Shown here one piece after another: positions 25,693 through 39,643 of a DNA stretch of 64,000 nucleotides. The position numbers and the translations under genes are program-made. The DNA is from Bigelowiella natans CCMP2755. Its lineage: Eukaryota; Cercozoa; Chlorarachniophyceae. Below the pieces are notes generated by a model. That model did no database searches, had not been told where the DNA came from, and worked only from the letters and a program-made list of their open reading frames with translations. Each line of letters begins with the position of its first letter. Within the stretch, counting starts at the first letter, position 1. The DNA lies in contig ADNK01001386.1 of NCBI GenBank assembly GCA_000320545.1, forward strand, positions 225,969 through 289,968. The letters run 5' to 3'.

Positions 25693-28393
25693 ATGGGCTT
25701 TCCTTGTAGACACAATGAGGCATCTATGGGTAGAGGTCGTGTGGCCGCATTTCCTCCGCGATCTCTTTCTTCTTGGACCCCTACCACAACGCGTGCGTTT
25801 CGAACACCGCGAAGCCCAATCCCCACCCACATCTATAGAACACAGAGGCCTGTACGTTTGCATCGAGGGATGTTTATTCTACGAAGTTCTGAGGATGAGT
25901 CCTCTGGAAAAGCTCCGTCATCCCTTGTAGACCAACTCGCGCAGCTGAAGGCTCTGATGGTATCCTAGTTACTGCAGCATGCAAGTACAGCAACTTCAAG
26001 TAGAATGTTTCACGACAGGATGCGGGAGCTCTCACACAGGAAGAATTTGAAAAGGCTAAAGCGCGTGTGCTCGGTTCTCTTGTTTTTTTAAAAATGATCC
26101 ACTCTTCTTTCTTTACCGGTGGTTGTGTAGAGTGATAAATAATAGAAGCCATTGTTGATATCCCAGGTGGAAACGGCGAGGGCGGGGGCAGCGGTAGCGA
26201 ACCCAAAAGAGAATCTTCTGACTCATCCCCTCCCTCTCAAACATTGGAGGAAGGAGTCGCAGCGCTAGCTGATCCTGATGCTGCGAAGGTACTGCTGCGA
26301 CAGCATTAACTTGTTGATCCTCCTCCTCCTCTTCTCCTCTCCTCCTTCTAAGACAACCCAATGATTCAAAAACTCGCTCCGTCTACAATACCTAGAATCT
26401 CGGTCGTCTTGCTGGTAAAGTATTCAAAGAGCGCGTACGAGAATGGTCGCAATTCGCGGAAGAGGCCAGCACCGTCGCTCCAGCTGCACTGAGAGTAAGA
26501 TATCTCGATTGCATGCTGGTTATGCTTGGAACGGCAACGACGTAGAAGATGATAATGATGATAGATATAGTGAAAAGAGCGATAATAATGATTGAAGCTG
26601 TGTTTTAGTAGTACATATATCCTATCTCCTATCAGGCTGCACAGAAGGTCGCCGCACCGCGCATAGCAAATGCTGCTGAGGAGGTTGCAGCTAGTACAAG
26701 CGACTCGCTGGAGAACCTGGGGCGATATTCTTCCGCTATAGCAAAGGTGGAATACTTTGTTGTTGTTGCTGCTGGTGGTGGTGGTAGAACAGGATACGAC
26801 TGCGACTTGTTCATTTATAAATTCACACTGAAAATTAATATTATTCATGCTCTCCTCGATTACTTTCTGGGCTACTACTACTACTACTACTCCTACTCCT
26901 ACTCCCAGATTGTTGAGCGGAAAACAGACTCGGCCTTGAATCAGGCAGAGAGCTATCGAAACGCCGCAGGTATTTCAGACAAAGAGGAAGAGCAGCTCTG
27001 ACTAATGTTTTGTTGTGCCAATGACTATCATTTCCGCTTCATCATCTTTACTCACAATTCTCTAAGTTACTTTTACATGATGTGTGTGTTTGTGTGTGTG
27101 TGTGTTTTATCTTAAAAATTCGCAGCTTCCGTTGTTAAAAATCGAGCTAACCGAGTAGTGCTGAACGCAATCGGTTACACGCAAATCATGAAAACGACGA
27201 CGATGACGAGAACACATATTTTGCGATGCAGTCTTAAGCTATCACGACATTAAAAATTGATAGATCTTTTATAGTATGTGATTATGTGATTCATCGCTGT
27301 TGGCAACTATGTTCCATCATCCCCAGCATCATCACCATCCTTTTTTACCTTCAACAACAACAACAAAATTGATAATAATAACAACAGCGACAACTACTAC
27401 TACTACTGCTACTACTACTACAAAACCATCATGCAAGCAATTTGGAACTACTAAATCTTATCAGGTGTAGACTCTTCCGAGGGGGCACTAGCATGGGCTG
27501 CAGAGCTCGAAAAGAAGGCCGAGAACGTAAGAGAATTCTATTATTCTTTAACCCTAAGTGATAATAATAATAATGATAATAATAATAGTAACAATATTGT
27601 ATACATGACTTTCCTTTCCTTTCCTTCTCTTTCTTCTTCTCCCTATCTATTCGTACCCTACTCTACTCTATATTACTACCCCTCTTTCTTTCCCTTTTTC
27701 CCGCAAGTATGATTGATCTATTCCCCCCCCTTCCTCTCAGCTCGAGAACTTCGCCTCAACCCCCGATCGGGCTCTGTCATCCATTTTCAACAAGGGCGGG
27801 GATAAGCCTACCTCGGAAGAAGATGCTGCAAAGATTATGGCTGCTGAAGCTGTGCAGGTGATCTCATCATCAAGTGAACATCTTTTCATTGAGGAAGCAT
27901 CACACATCAACCTCGGGTATTGCACCTTTTCTTCTTCTTCCTCTTCTCAAAAACCATTTATCACAGGTAGATGCGATTGCAGAGACGGCAGCAGCAGCAG
28001 AGGCAGCATCAGCTGCTGCAGAAGCGATTAAAGCTGGTGAAATGCCTGACGTATGGGCTCCAGCTATTGACGAAGCATCTGGAAGGTCTGAACCCCCTCC
28101 TTCTGCTAACATCTCTCATGCTACTGTGTCGCGATATCTTACACAGAGAAGCAGCACCTCTAGTTGTAGATTAGAAGATTTTTTCTCATTTTCTGTCAAT
28201 TAGAGGCAAAAATTGTAGAATTTAATCTTGAGCAAGCTAGGACTCTTCTTTTCTGATGAGTCTTCATATATGTGCTGCTATGCTATATATTCATAGGACA
28301 TACTACTGGAACTATCTCACGAGAGAGACAACGTGGGAAAAGCCTGATAGAGGTGCTGTAGTCCTGCAGGAGGTGATTGAACAGCCAAAATAG
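25693..28393 (+). CDS. SHOCT and WW domain protein, 369 aa
   Basis: Ten exons join in phase: 25693-25959, 26019-26073, 26167-26288, 26396-26494, 26636-26746, 26909-26969, 27465-27526, 27741-27857, 27967-28085 and 28297-28393. The N-terminus is basic, Ser/Thr/Arg-rich and almost free of acidic residues, as in organelle-targeting peptides. A SHOCT motif follows, split by an intron (LVDQLAQLKALM, then DAGALTQEEFEKAKARVL). The middle is Ala- and Glu-rich helix (AAEEVAASTSDSLENL, ALAWAAELEKKAEN, ETAAAAEAASAAAEAIK). A C-terminal WW domain is also split by an intron (WAPAIDEASGR, then TYYWNYLTRETTWEKP). WW domains bind proline-rich peptides; SHOCT is a short oligomerisation or adaptor motif best known from bacteria. 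Both motifs are clear, the fusion is unusual, and function is unknown. Confidence 0.8.
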
Positions 28394-30489
28394 ATAGATA
28401 GAGACGATAGTATTAGATAGAAGAGTATTCCGCAAATTTTCGTGCGTGCAGGCCTCCTCCTCCAGAGTTGCAGTCATCATACGCAATGGACCAAATGTTA
28501 TAGAAAATGGTGATGCTGCATTAGGGTTATCATGATAAAATTAAAAAATCATCAGCATTTACGTACTTACGCGTGATACTGCGCACCATGTACCAGCGCA
28601 GGTGCCATGGATTCACCGCGTAGTGCACATTGCATAGGACAGCAATCATGACATTGCAGTAGTTGCTGCTAGCTGCTATTATCTATTACTAGTGTGGTCG
28701 CTTGTCTTGTTTGCTGGCTGTGGCAGCTACATTCGCTTACCCTCGACCATGTGTATGTGTAGAGGCTAAACATGCGTGCAGCTCACGCTGTGCAAATTAG
28801 CACACACATATTCTAGCATTTTTAAAATTTTGTCGGGAGCACTTACGCACATGCATGCGCATGAGTGGACAAGGCCACAAAATCAATAATTGACGTCACA
28901 TTGATCAACGCGCAAACAATGTGATCTTCAATGTGAGACGGGTGTAATGAATGAACTAAATTTGTTCAATTGTCACCCTGCTAGCCTGACATGCAGCTCT
29001 AATGAGCTAACAGAGCTGCGCAAAGCAGCGACTACAACGCTCATGTTGAATCTATTCATCTAGCTCTGTCATACTTGTTCATCATGTGCTCAATGTATTT
29101 AAAAGCATCAGCATTCTTTTGTCGATGTCGCGCAGCCACATCTGTGCTGTTTCTTTTTTGCAAAAGTCCATCATGTCAATGTGCTCACATGTGGCATAGC
29201 GCAAGAAGGACGCAGCAACTGTGCTAGTCTGTGCTAAAACTGAATCGAACGTCGCCTGATGTCTGTAGCCCTACAAAGCTGTGTAGCGTACGCACGTACG
29301 AACACATGTAGCTTTGCACACATGTTCTTTGCTACATGCTAGCATGTGGCATGTGAGAACATGTGTGCTTTTGAGCGGTACGCTCTGTAGCCCTACAAAG
29401 CTACACAGATGTTCGATGCATGTGTGCACGTAATTGAGTCCCAGCTGTGACACAGCGTGTGAGTCAACAGCGATTGGGCACTTCAGCGGTGGTGACACAC
29501 AACTGTAATGGCAGCGCCTTTTCTTGTGTTCGTTCGATGTTCTTTGAGGCAGCACATGACGTGAAGCGGAACATGAGCACATGGGCAATGTGACAGTGTT
29601 CTTGCACGCACAATGCTATGCGTGGTTCCGGTACGTTTTTTGCACAATGCTGTGTTGTGTCTCTAATGCAATACCAACAAACACAATTTGAGCGCTGTGG
29701 CCGCTGCTTTGCACAGCTACATTGGGATGACCATTGAAAAATTTGATTTGTTCATCACATCCGTCTCATGATGCAGTGCCAACATCGTAAAACGCTAAGT
29801 GCGATTCATGGACTGTCAACGGTTCTGTAGTTCTTGCAGATTCCTCAGTATTCATTTTGAGCATGCAAGATGTCAATTTGCAACACATTTACGCACCATT
29901 TGATTTTTCGTTTTTTATTGCAATGAAGTTTGGACTGACACCCTAAAAGCTGACAAAGAGTTTCATGAATCTTTTTCGATCATGCTTTTTGAAATCTGTC
30001 CTTAGCTTCAACAGATCCGATATAAGACTGAACAAAGAACATGTAACACACGATTGATTACGTTTGATCACACGAGACAACATTGGTTGTTTTGGTACAT
30101 TTTGATATTTCGTCTAAATAGATATCAAATATCAGAAATCTCATTGATGCTCACTGGAATTTTTTTTTTATGCGTTTATTTTAAAGAACACATTCTTTTC
30201 TTGATTGTCACATTTTTGAGAAAACTGACTCAATGTTATGACTAGCTGCGTCGCCGATACAGATAACATCTGGAACGTCATAGCTCTTGGCCTTGTTAAT
30301 CTTCTCAAGAGACTTCTTGCCATGCGTTTTGTCTGTTCATAATAGTAATCTCATCTTCCTTATTATCTTTCACAAGTTTGTTAGATCATTTTGGGGAAAG
30401 GTTTTAATCGAACATCTGCAAGCGCAGTGAGAAACAGTATTACCAACGCACGGGAAGACAAAATGCTTAATGAAAATTATCGTCATTTT
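28394..30489. other. Gene-free island of about 2.1 kb with palindromic sequence
   Basis: No exon supported. TGCA, GCAC and AGCT words are frequent and tandem repeats are absent. It holds the inverted and direct repeats at 29262-29402. It separates a plus-strand gene end from a minus-strand gene end, so both 3' untranslated regions lie here. An A/T-rich stretch at 29880-30300 has a short open frame (30054-30245) with no relative. Confidence 0.5.
29262..29402. repeat. Cruciform-forming inverted repeats flanked by a 19-bp direct repeat
   Basis: tctgtagccctacaaagct occurs at 29262-29280 and again at 29384-29402. Between the copies, gcacacatgttct (29316-29328) is perfectly complementary to agaacatgtgtgc (29356-29368). 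The loop contains the perfect 14-bp palindrome acatgctagcatgt (29334-29347). The AGCTTTG/CAAAGCT pair gives further pairing. It could be a small non-autonomous element, a structured RNA or a replication or chromatin site; no protein is encoded. Confidence 0.7.
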
Positions 30490-32808
30490 CTAAGTTAAAT
30501 GTTGACCGTGATTATCCCCCCCCCCCCCTGATTCTGTCTTCTCTTCTGCGGCCGCTCTTCCTGATTCTTTCTTCTTCGTCTCCGAATCATCCTTGTCGTC
30601 TTGGTCATTATTGCTACTGGCTAAGGAGGAAGGTGCGTTCTTCTTGCTCCTGAACGAGTGGTTAATTGATCTTATCACTTTTTTCATAACTTTTTTCCGC
30701 ATCTTCTTCAGGCCCTTTTTCGTTCCTCCAAATCCTAAATATTGGACGAATTTAAAAGTAATATAAAAGACGAGGATGGAGACAGAGAGGGGAAGAGTGC
30801 AGTTCCTTCCATTTCATCGCTAATATACTTCGGGTTCTTCGCGATCTAGAAGATTCCAGTGCCCTAGTGAAGTCGTCGGCGTCACCCAAGATACCTGTGT
30901 CAAATGATATTGTTGCTGAATGCAAAGCATCTTTTCCTCTCTGAGGCCAATATCTTCTCTCTATGATCATGCTTGGGGCAAAGTAATCTACATTTTGAAA
31001 AATATTGCGAAGAATATGTGTTAACTTACGTAAAGTTCCCTGAATTGCGGCCTTATGACTCCTTAAGACTTCGACACTCTCAGCCTTAATGTAAAACAAT
31101 AAAGCTGCTTTTGTGAAATTACTTGATAATTTAAAGAATTATGAAACCTCTAACACGATGACGACAAGTCTCATTGGTAGTAGATCCATCTAAAAGACAA
31201 AAAATCAATTAGATTCAACGGATTGCTTGATAATGTGCAGCAGGAAGGAGACGTTATAATTTGTGCGTGATACGAAGAAGAAAAAGGAAAAGAAGAAGAA
31301 GAAGAACAACGGTGTGCTTCTAATAATACCGAAGCCATAGTTTTCGGGAGGTATAGGCCCGGGAACGACTATGAGGGAAAGCAGCACACATATTGCAACA
31401 AGAGACACTGTCAGTCGGAAAGAGAGAGGAGAGGGGGAAAAAGACAGGAACAAACTCACTCATGTAGAAACACTTACCTCAGAGATTTCTCGAATAAATT
31501 TATTCAGCTGCTCCACTACGTACTTGACGTTTACTACAACCTAAATTTCGATTAGATAAATTGATATGAACACCATAACAGATGGGGACACTCAGTATGA
31601 TCTTCAATAAGAATATTCAGATGAATTTAACGCAGTTGGCGGACCTTTTTAGGCTTGTCAATCTTTGCCTTGGAGTGCGTTTGGATGAACATATCGAGGT
31701 ATTCACAAGCCTGACGGCATTGATGAACCAGCAAGACAATACAAAAACAGGAAGAGGATGGATGCAGCATCGACCAAAGAAGCGAGTAAATTCATGATGA
31801 AGAAGACCAAAGATCATGTAAAAGGTATTGCGGCTGCTCATCATCTTACTCACCAAAACGCGTAGAGTCTCGCGGATTAGCCGCGCAAAGCCCTAAGGAC
31901 GCCAGCCACATACAAGGAGGATTAGTAAACGCGTGTTTGCTTGCGGATCAGTTCTAGTTTGGACAATTACCACATGGCGCATCTTCTTTCCCCAATCGGA
32001 GAAGAAGTCCGTGAGCGTTGCAGTTATCGTCAACACCAAACCGTCCCTTTCGACAAGGAGGAGAAACCAATACCAAGAAGAAAGAAAGATTTTCGCAAGA
32101 GGTAGAAGAAAGAGAGAATCAAGAATGAGACTTTTGATAAATGGGTAGAAGCATGTATGTACTGAAAGATTTACATAAAATGATATTCTCTATTCTACCT
32201 GTCCTGAGACGTATCTTCATTCGTTATCTCACTCACACCCCCCTTTTTTTCTGTCGTCGTCGTCTTTAGCAGTAACTCGAGGGAGGGGAGCAGCGACGAT
32301 AAAATCACGCTGGTAAGGACCTGTTTAATTTGAGATGAAAGAGGACGAATTAGTCTACCCCCAAGGAAGGAAAACATACTTTAATCTTCTCCAACTATAT
32401 CTCCTACCGCAAGAGCTTGTGAAGCACCAGTGGAAAAGTTTCGAATGGACACCTCCGCCCGTCTCAACAAGTTCCGCTCTTCCGTTGTTACCCCTTTAAA
32501 GAACGAAGAATATTCGGTCAATTTCATCATTGCAAGAACTGTGTTCAGTCGCATTGCCTCCTCTATTCCCTCACCTCTTAGTAAGGGCATTAGGCGATGC
32601 CGAAGTAGCTGATCCGCAAAGGTTTCATGACGTCGCGCGTCGTTGATGACGGACACGAACAAATAGTCGGAAATTGAACCAAAACCCTCCACCTATCATC
32701 AAAATGTATGCAATTATATTGATATTATCTGCTGTTCATGTGTTGTTATATGTGTGTGTGTGAAATATAGTTTGACATTTTACATCGAGCGCACAATCAC
32801 ACGGTACT

Positions 32809-32852
<44 letters not shown>

Positions 32853-33039
32853 AAGCTCTCTTCCTTCCTCCTGCTGTTGGAGATGTTATTAGTGGAGAGA
32901 CTTCTGCATTGGATTTATAATAGATAACAATAATTCTACCAGGATGTTCTGTTGCTCATCCACGTGTGTCTTTGACAACCAATTATATTGACTCCATTGG
33001 AATAACTTTCAAACATAACCCGTAAATACGCGTTTGTCC

Positions 33040-33079
<40 letters not shown>

Positions 33080-33368
33080 ACATCATTGCATCTTTGCTTA
33101 ATTTTCGGCAAATAAAGAATTTTTAAACAAAGACGACAAACTCCAACCCAGCTGTTACTTGTTATGAAAGTAGTAGTTCAAAATATGTCCTCTACAAAAG
33201 CACATCAATCATGCAATTTTCGGTGGGTCTGCGCTAGTAATGTTTCTTACTAAAACAGATATCTGCTTTTTCTTCTCAGTTAGTAGTATGAAACATACCT
33301 CGATTGCATCGACAACAGCCTCCAGGAGTGGTAAAGATGACTTCCCTGCAGATATAATTGGATGATGG

Positions 33369-33408
<40 letters not shown>

Positions 33409-34932
33409 CTGTGTATATTTCCCACCTTCTAAGGAAGGCCGCGACAAAGGCTAGTCGTTGATCCATCAATGTGAGTTAAAACACAACATAGTAGGAAAAC
33501 ACTATTAAGATGAGAATCTTACAAAAGGAATAAAGAATAGGTATATATAAGATGGATATAGTGTAATTGTTCGCGAAGAAAGATGCAACATATTCAATAA
33601 TTCTCCAAACCTTGTCGCACATAGTGTTCAGGGCCCAAAATAAATCCTTTGAATATTAAGCAAGCAAGTAAGCAAGTAAGCAACTAGATTTGATGTTATA
33701 TAACTCAGACACCCGTTCCTGATTGTAGCCGAGGCAATACCTGGGGAATATGGCTGAAAATCTCTTTTGTTCTCGACTCTGTATCACTGCTATTGTTTAT
33801 GTTGCTGTTGCTCATTTTCTTGAAGTCCTTCCTGTGGGTGAGAGAATCATATCAGGGAAAATTAAGCCTCAACCTCTTTTCCCTCCATCTTATTTCTTTT
33901 AACACATAATTACGTAGCCTCCTCCCTCCCTCCCCCCCTTCTCCTTCACTATCTATCAACAATGATTTAAGCATTGGTAATGCCTCTTGATCAGCTCTAT
34001 TTTGGGGCCCAGTTCGGTGACTGCGTTGGTGAGGATTTATGCAAGCAGAAGAGGGATAGGAGAAAGAAGATAAGACAAGAAAGGGAGGAGAAGAGACAGA
34101 GACAGAGAAAGAGAAAGAGGGAGAGGGAAAGAGGGGGAGAGGCAGGGAGAGAGAAACATGTTTCAAACTTGACATAGTTTCGCTTGATGTATATCGGAAT
34201 AAACCGTAGGACATCTGTAAATACGCATATCTGGATTATGTACTGCTACTACTTTTTTCAACGAGCTCCAACAAACGTTTTTTGAACTGAGTGGACCAAC
34301 TGTCCAGCAATGAGTTTCGAATGCCTTGGAAGGTTATGACAATACTCCGTTACTAGGAGAATAACGCTAGCACTCGAGATCATGACTTCATACAAATATA
34401 TACTATTGACAAATGTAAACGCTCAGCAGCTTAATTTTCATGCAAAGAAGACCGTCAAAAAGCAAAACAATGGCAGGGTAAAAAGGCACACGTGCTTAAC
34501 CTTCCCATGACGCAACAAGAGAAAGTGTACTTTTCCTACATACAATTCATCAGCAATTTTTCAGTTGCGTTGATCGTATGTTCGAAAACGGAGAGAAATG
34601 TAGCGATGGAGAGTCAGAGATAGGATGTTTGGCAAGAAATCATTCAACAAACCTGGCATCAACATGATACCGTCCATGTGCTTTGTACAAGGCCTGTAGC
34701 TCGTTTGTGTACCTTATCATCATTGTCATCATCATTATCATTATCATCATAACAAATCAATGGCTGAGACCTTTTGCGTCGATAAACTACGTATTATTTA
34801 ATATGTATTACATGTGATACATGTGAGGAGTGAGAAATGACGAAGAAGGAAGAGAAGAAAATCAACGACTAACAACACCTGGTGCTCGCTACTGTACTTT
34901 TCCACACACAAACACACACACACAGAGAGAGA

Positions 34933-34978
<46 letters not shown>

Positions 34979-35012
34979 GGGTACACATTTACAGCTATGT
35001 TTGCCTAAATGT

Positions 35013-35045
<33 letters not shown>

Positions 35046-36517
35046 CAACATACCATCCAACCCATTTAAGCGCCTTAAGTAGGACAGCCATTGGTTGCTG
35101 ATGCAGTCCAATTACGGCATTGTTGCGACTCCCTAACCGTATTCTTCACATTCAGCTTATACACTAGAATATTACAAACTTCTTGTTACCCTCTCCTTCC
35201 TGTGAGCTTGGCAATTTTAAGCCAGAAGGGGGGGCGGAGGAGGAGGAACCTCCTGTGCTGTTTAGCGTACTTTCGCGAAGAATGTAGTGCACGAAGGCAT
35301 TGTACCTGACATAATAGAAGCACTATTTATATACCACGTGGTGACATATATTACACACACACACACACACACATAGAGGACATATTTATGGTTTCCTATC
35401 GAATAATCTCCAACCAACCACATGTGAGTGAATGAAAGCATGCGTGAGCCGCCAGATGTGTGCCTTGTTGTCGGAGCAGGTTATTGTCCAACTCTCTACC
35501 TTTCCGCGAAGAAGGAGAACACCTTATAGTCGGGAGGGAAACACGGCACCACTAGTTCGCATACGTGAAGGAGCGCATCTACGAGTTTTTGCAACACCTG
35601 CAGAGTACAACGGTTATATTCGCGTCATGTGTGCACACGCATGTATATGTTCAGGAAGTTGGTGCTAACCGCAAGAATGATTTCCAGACGTGCCCTTCCC
35701 TTAATCTTTGTCTTCTTCTTCGATTCCTCCTCCTCGCCGAGAAATGAGTCAAGATCCAATGTCCCTTGAAAAAAAAAGAAGAAGAAACAACAGTTTTGTT
35801 ATTGTTGTTATTATCTACTCTTCTATATGAACAATCAACTAATGTGGGCTGCTGCTGCTGCTGCTGCTGCTACTACTACTGCATACCACGTGAGGGAATA
35901 GCTCTTGATACTTTCTCCATGAGTTGATCCGCAACCTGGGCGCTCACTCGAACCTTCAGCACGAGAAGACATAAAGGAGCAACATAAAAGATGGTGTCAT
36001 AAAGAAGGCAGTTTTATTAGTGATTTCCTCAGAGATAAGTAGAGCTAAATCACTAGAAATAATGATAACCTACTAGTAGCTGCTAGCGCATGATTCCTAC
36101 TCTAAACAACCTTTGAAGAATCAATGTTGGTGTTGGGTCGCATAATCGCTCCTCCCTTGCCATGGTTGCGCAATCGGCTTGGCGAAGTTCCTGCAGCAGC
36201 ACCGACTAGCTTTTTCTCAGTGCCATCACTTACAGTCATCTCCAGATTCACCTAAGAGACGAAGATAGGTAACAATGGAGAGAGAGAGAGAGGAGATGGA
36301 TGAAAAGAAATTCTAAGTGATGCTGATGGTACGGCTTTGGTGATTTATGAACAGTAGATACTGTGTTGCTTTAGTTTGCAAATCTTTCTCTATGTGTGTG
36401 TAGTTTACCCAGGCTTTATGAACACTCTAACGCAACCATAGCACAAATTACTTATGTTTGTATTTCAATGTACATATCAAATGATTTATTCATGTTTACA
36501 TGTGAGTGTGCGCGCAT

Positions 36518-36559
<42 letters not shown>

Positions 36560-37362
36560 AAATATCTCCATGTAAACTGACCATAAGCTCCGCCTGGATA
36601 ACTTCAAAAGCCTGAAATAATAAATGTTACCATCATGCACGCAAAGTATTCTGCTGCTCAGGCTGCATAGTATTTCATTGGGTGGCGACGTGCATGCTAC
36701 TATGCACCTATTGGATTGTATTATACCTCGGAAAACTGATAGAAAACCAAGAGTTCAAGCCTTTCGTACACCTGGCAATCATGACGATGAATAGGAGGAG
36801 GGAAAGATGCTGCTGTTGAGGATGAAGAGGAGAAGCACAAAATTACTCGCAGTTCATAGAATCCAATGCACGAGTCTTATGACGAATTATTCTCATCAAA
36901 CTATGCGTCTCTTTCTCTAATTGTCACACACACACACACACACAGTCACAGAGAGAAATTGAGAACCTGAGCTCTTAGGGTGTCAGGTTTCGGGGATGAG
37001 GTAGCTTCCTCCTCCAGCTGCTGATAATCCTTTTGCTCCTTCTCTTCCCTTGAAGCATTCGTATCGTTTTTAAACTTCAGATTGAAGTTAACCACGGAGA
37101 ATCCTGTTTATGCACAATTGTGTTTTTGATGATACATGTAGCAGCAGCAGCAGCAGCATCATGAACCTCTTGTGGTAAATGTGGAGACAAGAATCTTTAA
37201 GAAACGCTTGGTAATAAAAGGTGCATGTGATAGAATACCTGATGCTTCTGCTCCTACTACCCTCTTTGTTTGGCCAATGGTCCCAACTTCTGTCTTCTTC
37301 TCCTGGTGGACAGTTGTGAGAGAAGGAAGGAATGCGAGTTTGTATTATCGTGCAACATTCAC

Positions 37363-37408
<46 letters not shown>

Positions 37409-37672
37409 CAACACACACACACTCAACAAATTAATTGAAACGACTACTATATTTTGACATCGCTCTCTCGCTGTAATTCATACCCTTCTTTCACCGTCAC
37501 TTAGACTAAGAAAGCGTGCACTATGTGCGAGACGGTCCTCACGATCGACACAACCCAATGTTCCTTTGCCACGAAGAAGAAATACAGAGAACACCACGAA
37601 GAATCATCATCTTGAAGCACAATATACAACGATGTTACAAAGACACTTCGTTCGGCTATTTGCAAGTTGAGT

Positions 37673-37704
<32 letters not shown>

Positions 37705-39148
37705 CAATGAGCTCGGGGGGATCCGCCTCCGCAATCTATTATAAATCAAAGGAGTTCAGTCATGACAGTTAATGTTCTACTTTTGCAACAACCAGTCAGT
37801 GAATGGCGTTTGGACTACTATTCAATGATGTGAAGAATAATAATGACTTTCTCACCTGCACGCAAATGAGAACGTTGTTTAAGATCAACCGATGGATCAC
37901 TCTGGAAGGTTCCGAAGACACGGTAGTAAGGGGGGATGTGGGAAGAAAGAGGTAATGAATAAAGAGAAATGCATGGTAAGAGCTGTTCAGTCATTTCATC
38001 GCGTCCTCGCTATTCAGGCCACTTTGTACTTGTACAATTGGTTTTGAGGGAGAAGAAACGAAATCTCATTAGACTCCACCTTGACATTGCTTTGATTTGA
38101 AATTGGATGATGTGCTCGGCGAACTTTAGTACGCTGGCACTCATTCCTCTTTTCACACCCGTGTGCTTTGGTGAAAGCATATGTTATTGTTTAGAATACG
38201 ATTGAGATTCAGCGGCTGTGTATCCATTGCCGAGACAATGTGGGAATAAAAACAACCACCTTATTGCTCTTGATCGATATGAGGTTGAACATGCGCAGAA
38301 ACTCTTTCACCTACTCACATAGCAATTTGGAATTATCATTATTATCATTTTGATTATCTTAAACCTTAACATTCATATCCTATCATGTTATCATCGCATT
38401 CTGCAAGCATTCAAGACCCTTTCCACAAATAGCGTCGCCCTTTCAAGGTTGTTGTATCCTAATTAGCCGTATCAAAGTAGTAGTAGTGGTAGTAGTAGTA
38501 GCAGTATTAGTACAGGGGTATTTCATACCATAGCACATTGATTGTGTAATACTAAGTTCAGTCTTTTAAATACACCCCAACTCTCATAACATTTCTTTCT
38601 AAAAAATATGTAACCTATCTCCACGCGAATGCTCCCTTCAAAATCATGAAACCTACAAGGGAGAAGAGGCAAATAGGAGTTATTGAACCAAAAACCATCA
38701 CCATGTAGCTGATGATGAAGTAGTGTGCTACTCAAGAAGCAACTAGAAGTTGTTATATTTCCTCCCTGTTGGTTTCAACATCTTATGAAAAGAGAAAGAG
38801 CGTAAAAGAGATTAGTCTGTCCTTTGTGGGGAAGTTTCTTACTTGGAAGGAAGCCCTTCTTTGCAACGGCTTCTTGCAAGATTTATTAACTGCAAATCGC
38901 ACGGAATTCATCGGTAAATATACCATTAGAACGAAAAACCACAACACTTATTTACGTGCAAAAACACCTTTTCGGCAGGATTTTCCTGCTCCTGCTGCAA
39001 ATCTTCAAGTGTGACGGCTTCTATCATTAGATCGAGGTATTCCTCTCCCAGCAACATCTGGTCAAATATAAGCAAAAGCACGGCAAGGTGGAGGAGAAAC
39101 AAGTTGGAATAACGAAAGTTTACCGCGACAGAGTGAATACATACATAT

Positions 39149-39184
<36 letters not shown>

Positions 39185-39600
39185 ATTTGTACGTCACCGC
39201 TGCCAGCTCATCCTTTCGGTCTTCAGTTGAGGTTGAAACGCCTCCTCCTCCTCCTCCTCCTTCTCCTTTTTTCTCCACACTGTTGCGTCTGTTCTCAGCC
39301 TTGCATAAGGAGAAGAGATCATTATATCTTTTATATACTATATTTACATTTATGGTTTTTATAGATGACATACCTGTACTCCTGCGACCCCTAAGGCAAG
39401 GAGAACTCCTTCTAAATGCCTATTGTTATGATTACTATTGTTACTATAATCGTTATTATTATTTTATTAAGGATTAGCATGGAAAGTACACAGTAGCAGG
39501 ACGGTTAACGTGCCGACTGTTTGTAACAAGAAGGCATATTGAGGTCATTGTGACATAAATTTTACTCTACTGCGTCGTATACACAATCATATTTTTGTAC

Positions 39601-39643
<43 letters not shown>

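Noticed and set aside
31330-31412. Minus-strand hydrophobic segment (LVAICVLLSLIVVPGPIPP) as an exon of the SEC6 gene
   Set aside because: Its phase does not fit either neighbouring exon, while skipping it keeps the frame and the Sec6 pattern.
30490-32692. RasGAP-like reading of the C-terminal exons
   Set aside because: The helical order FFSDW, RETLRVLACEYLDMF and SHKAAIQGTL fits the Sec6 C-terminal half better, and no arginine-finger motif is present.
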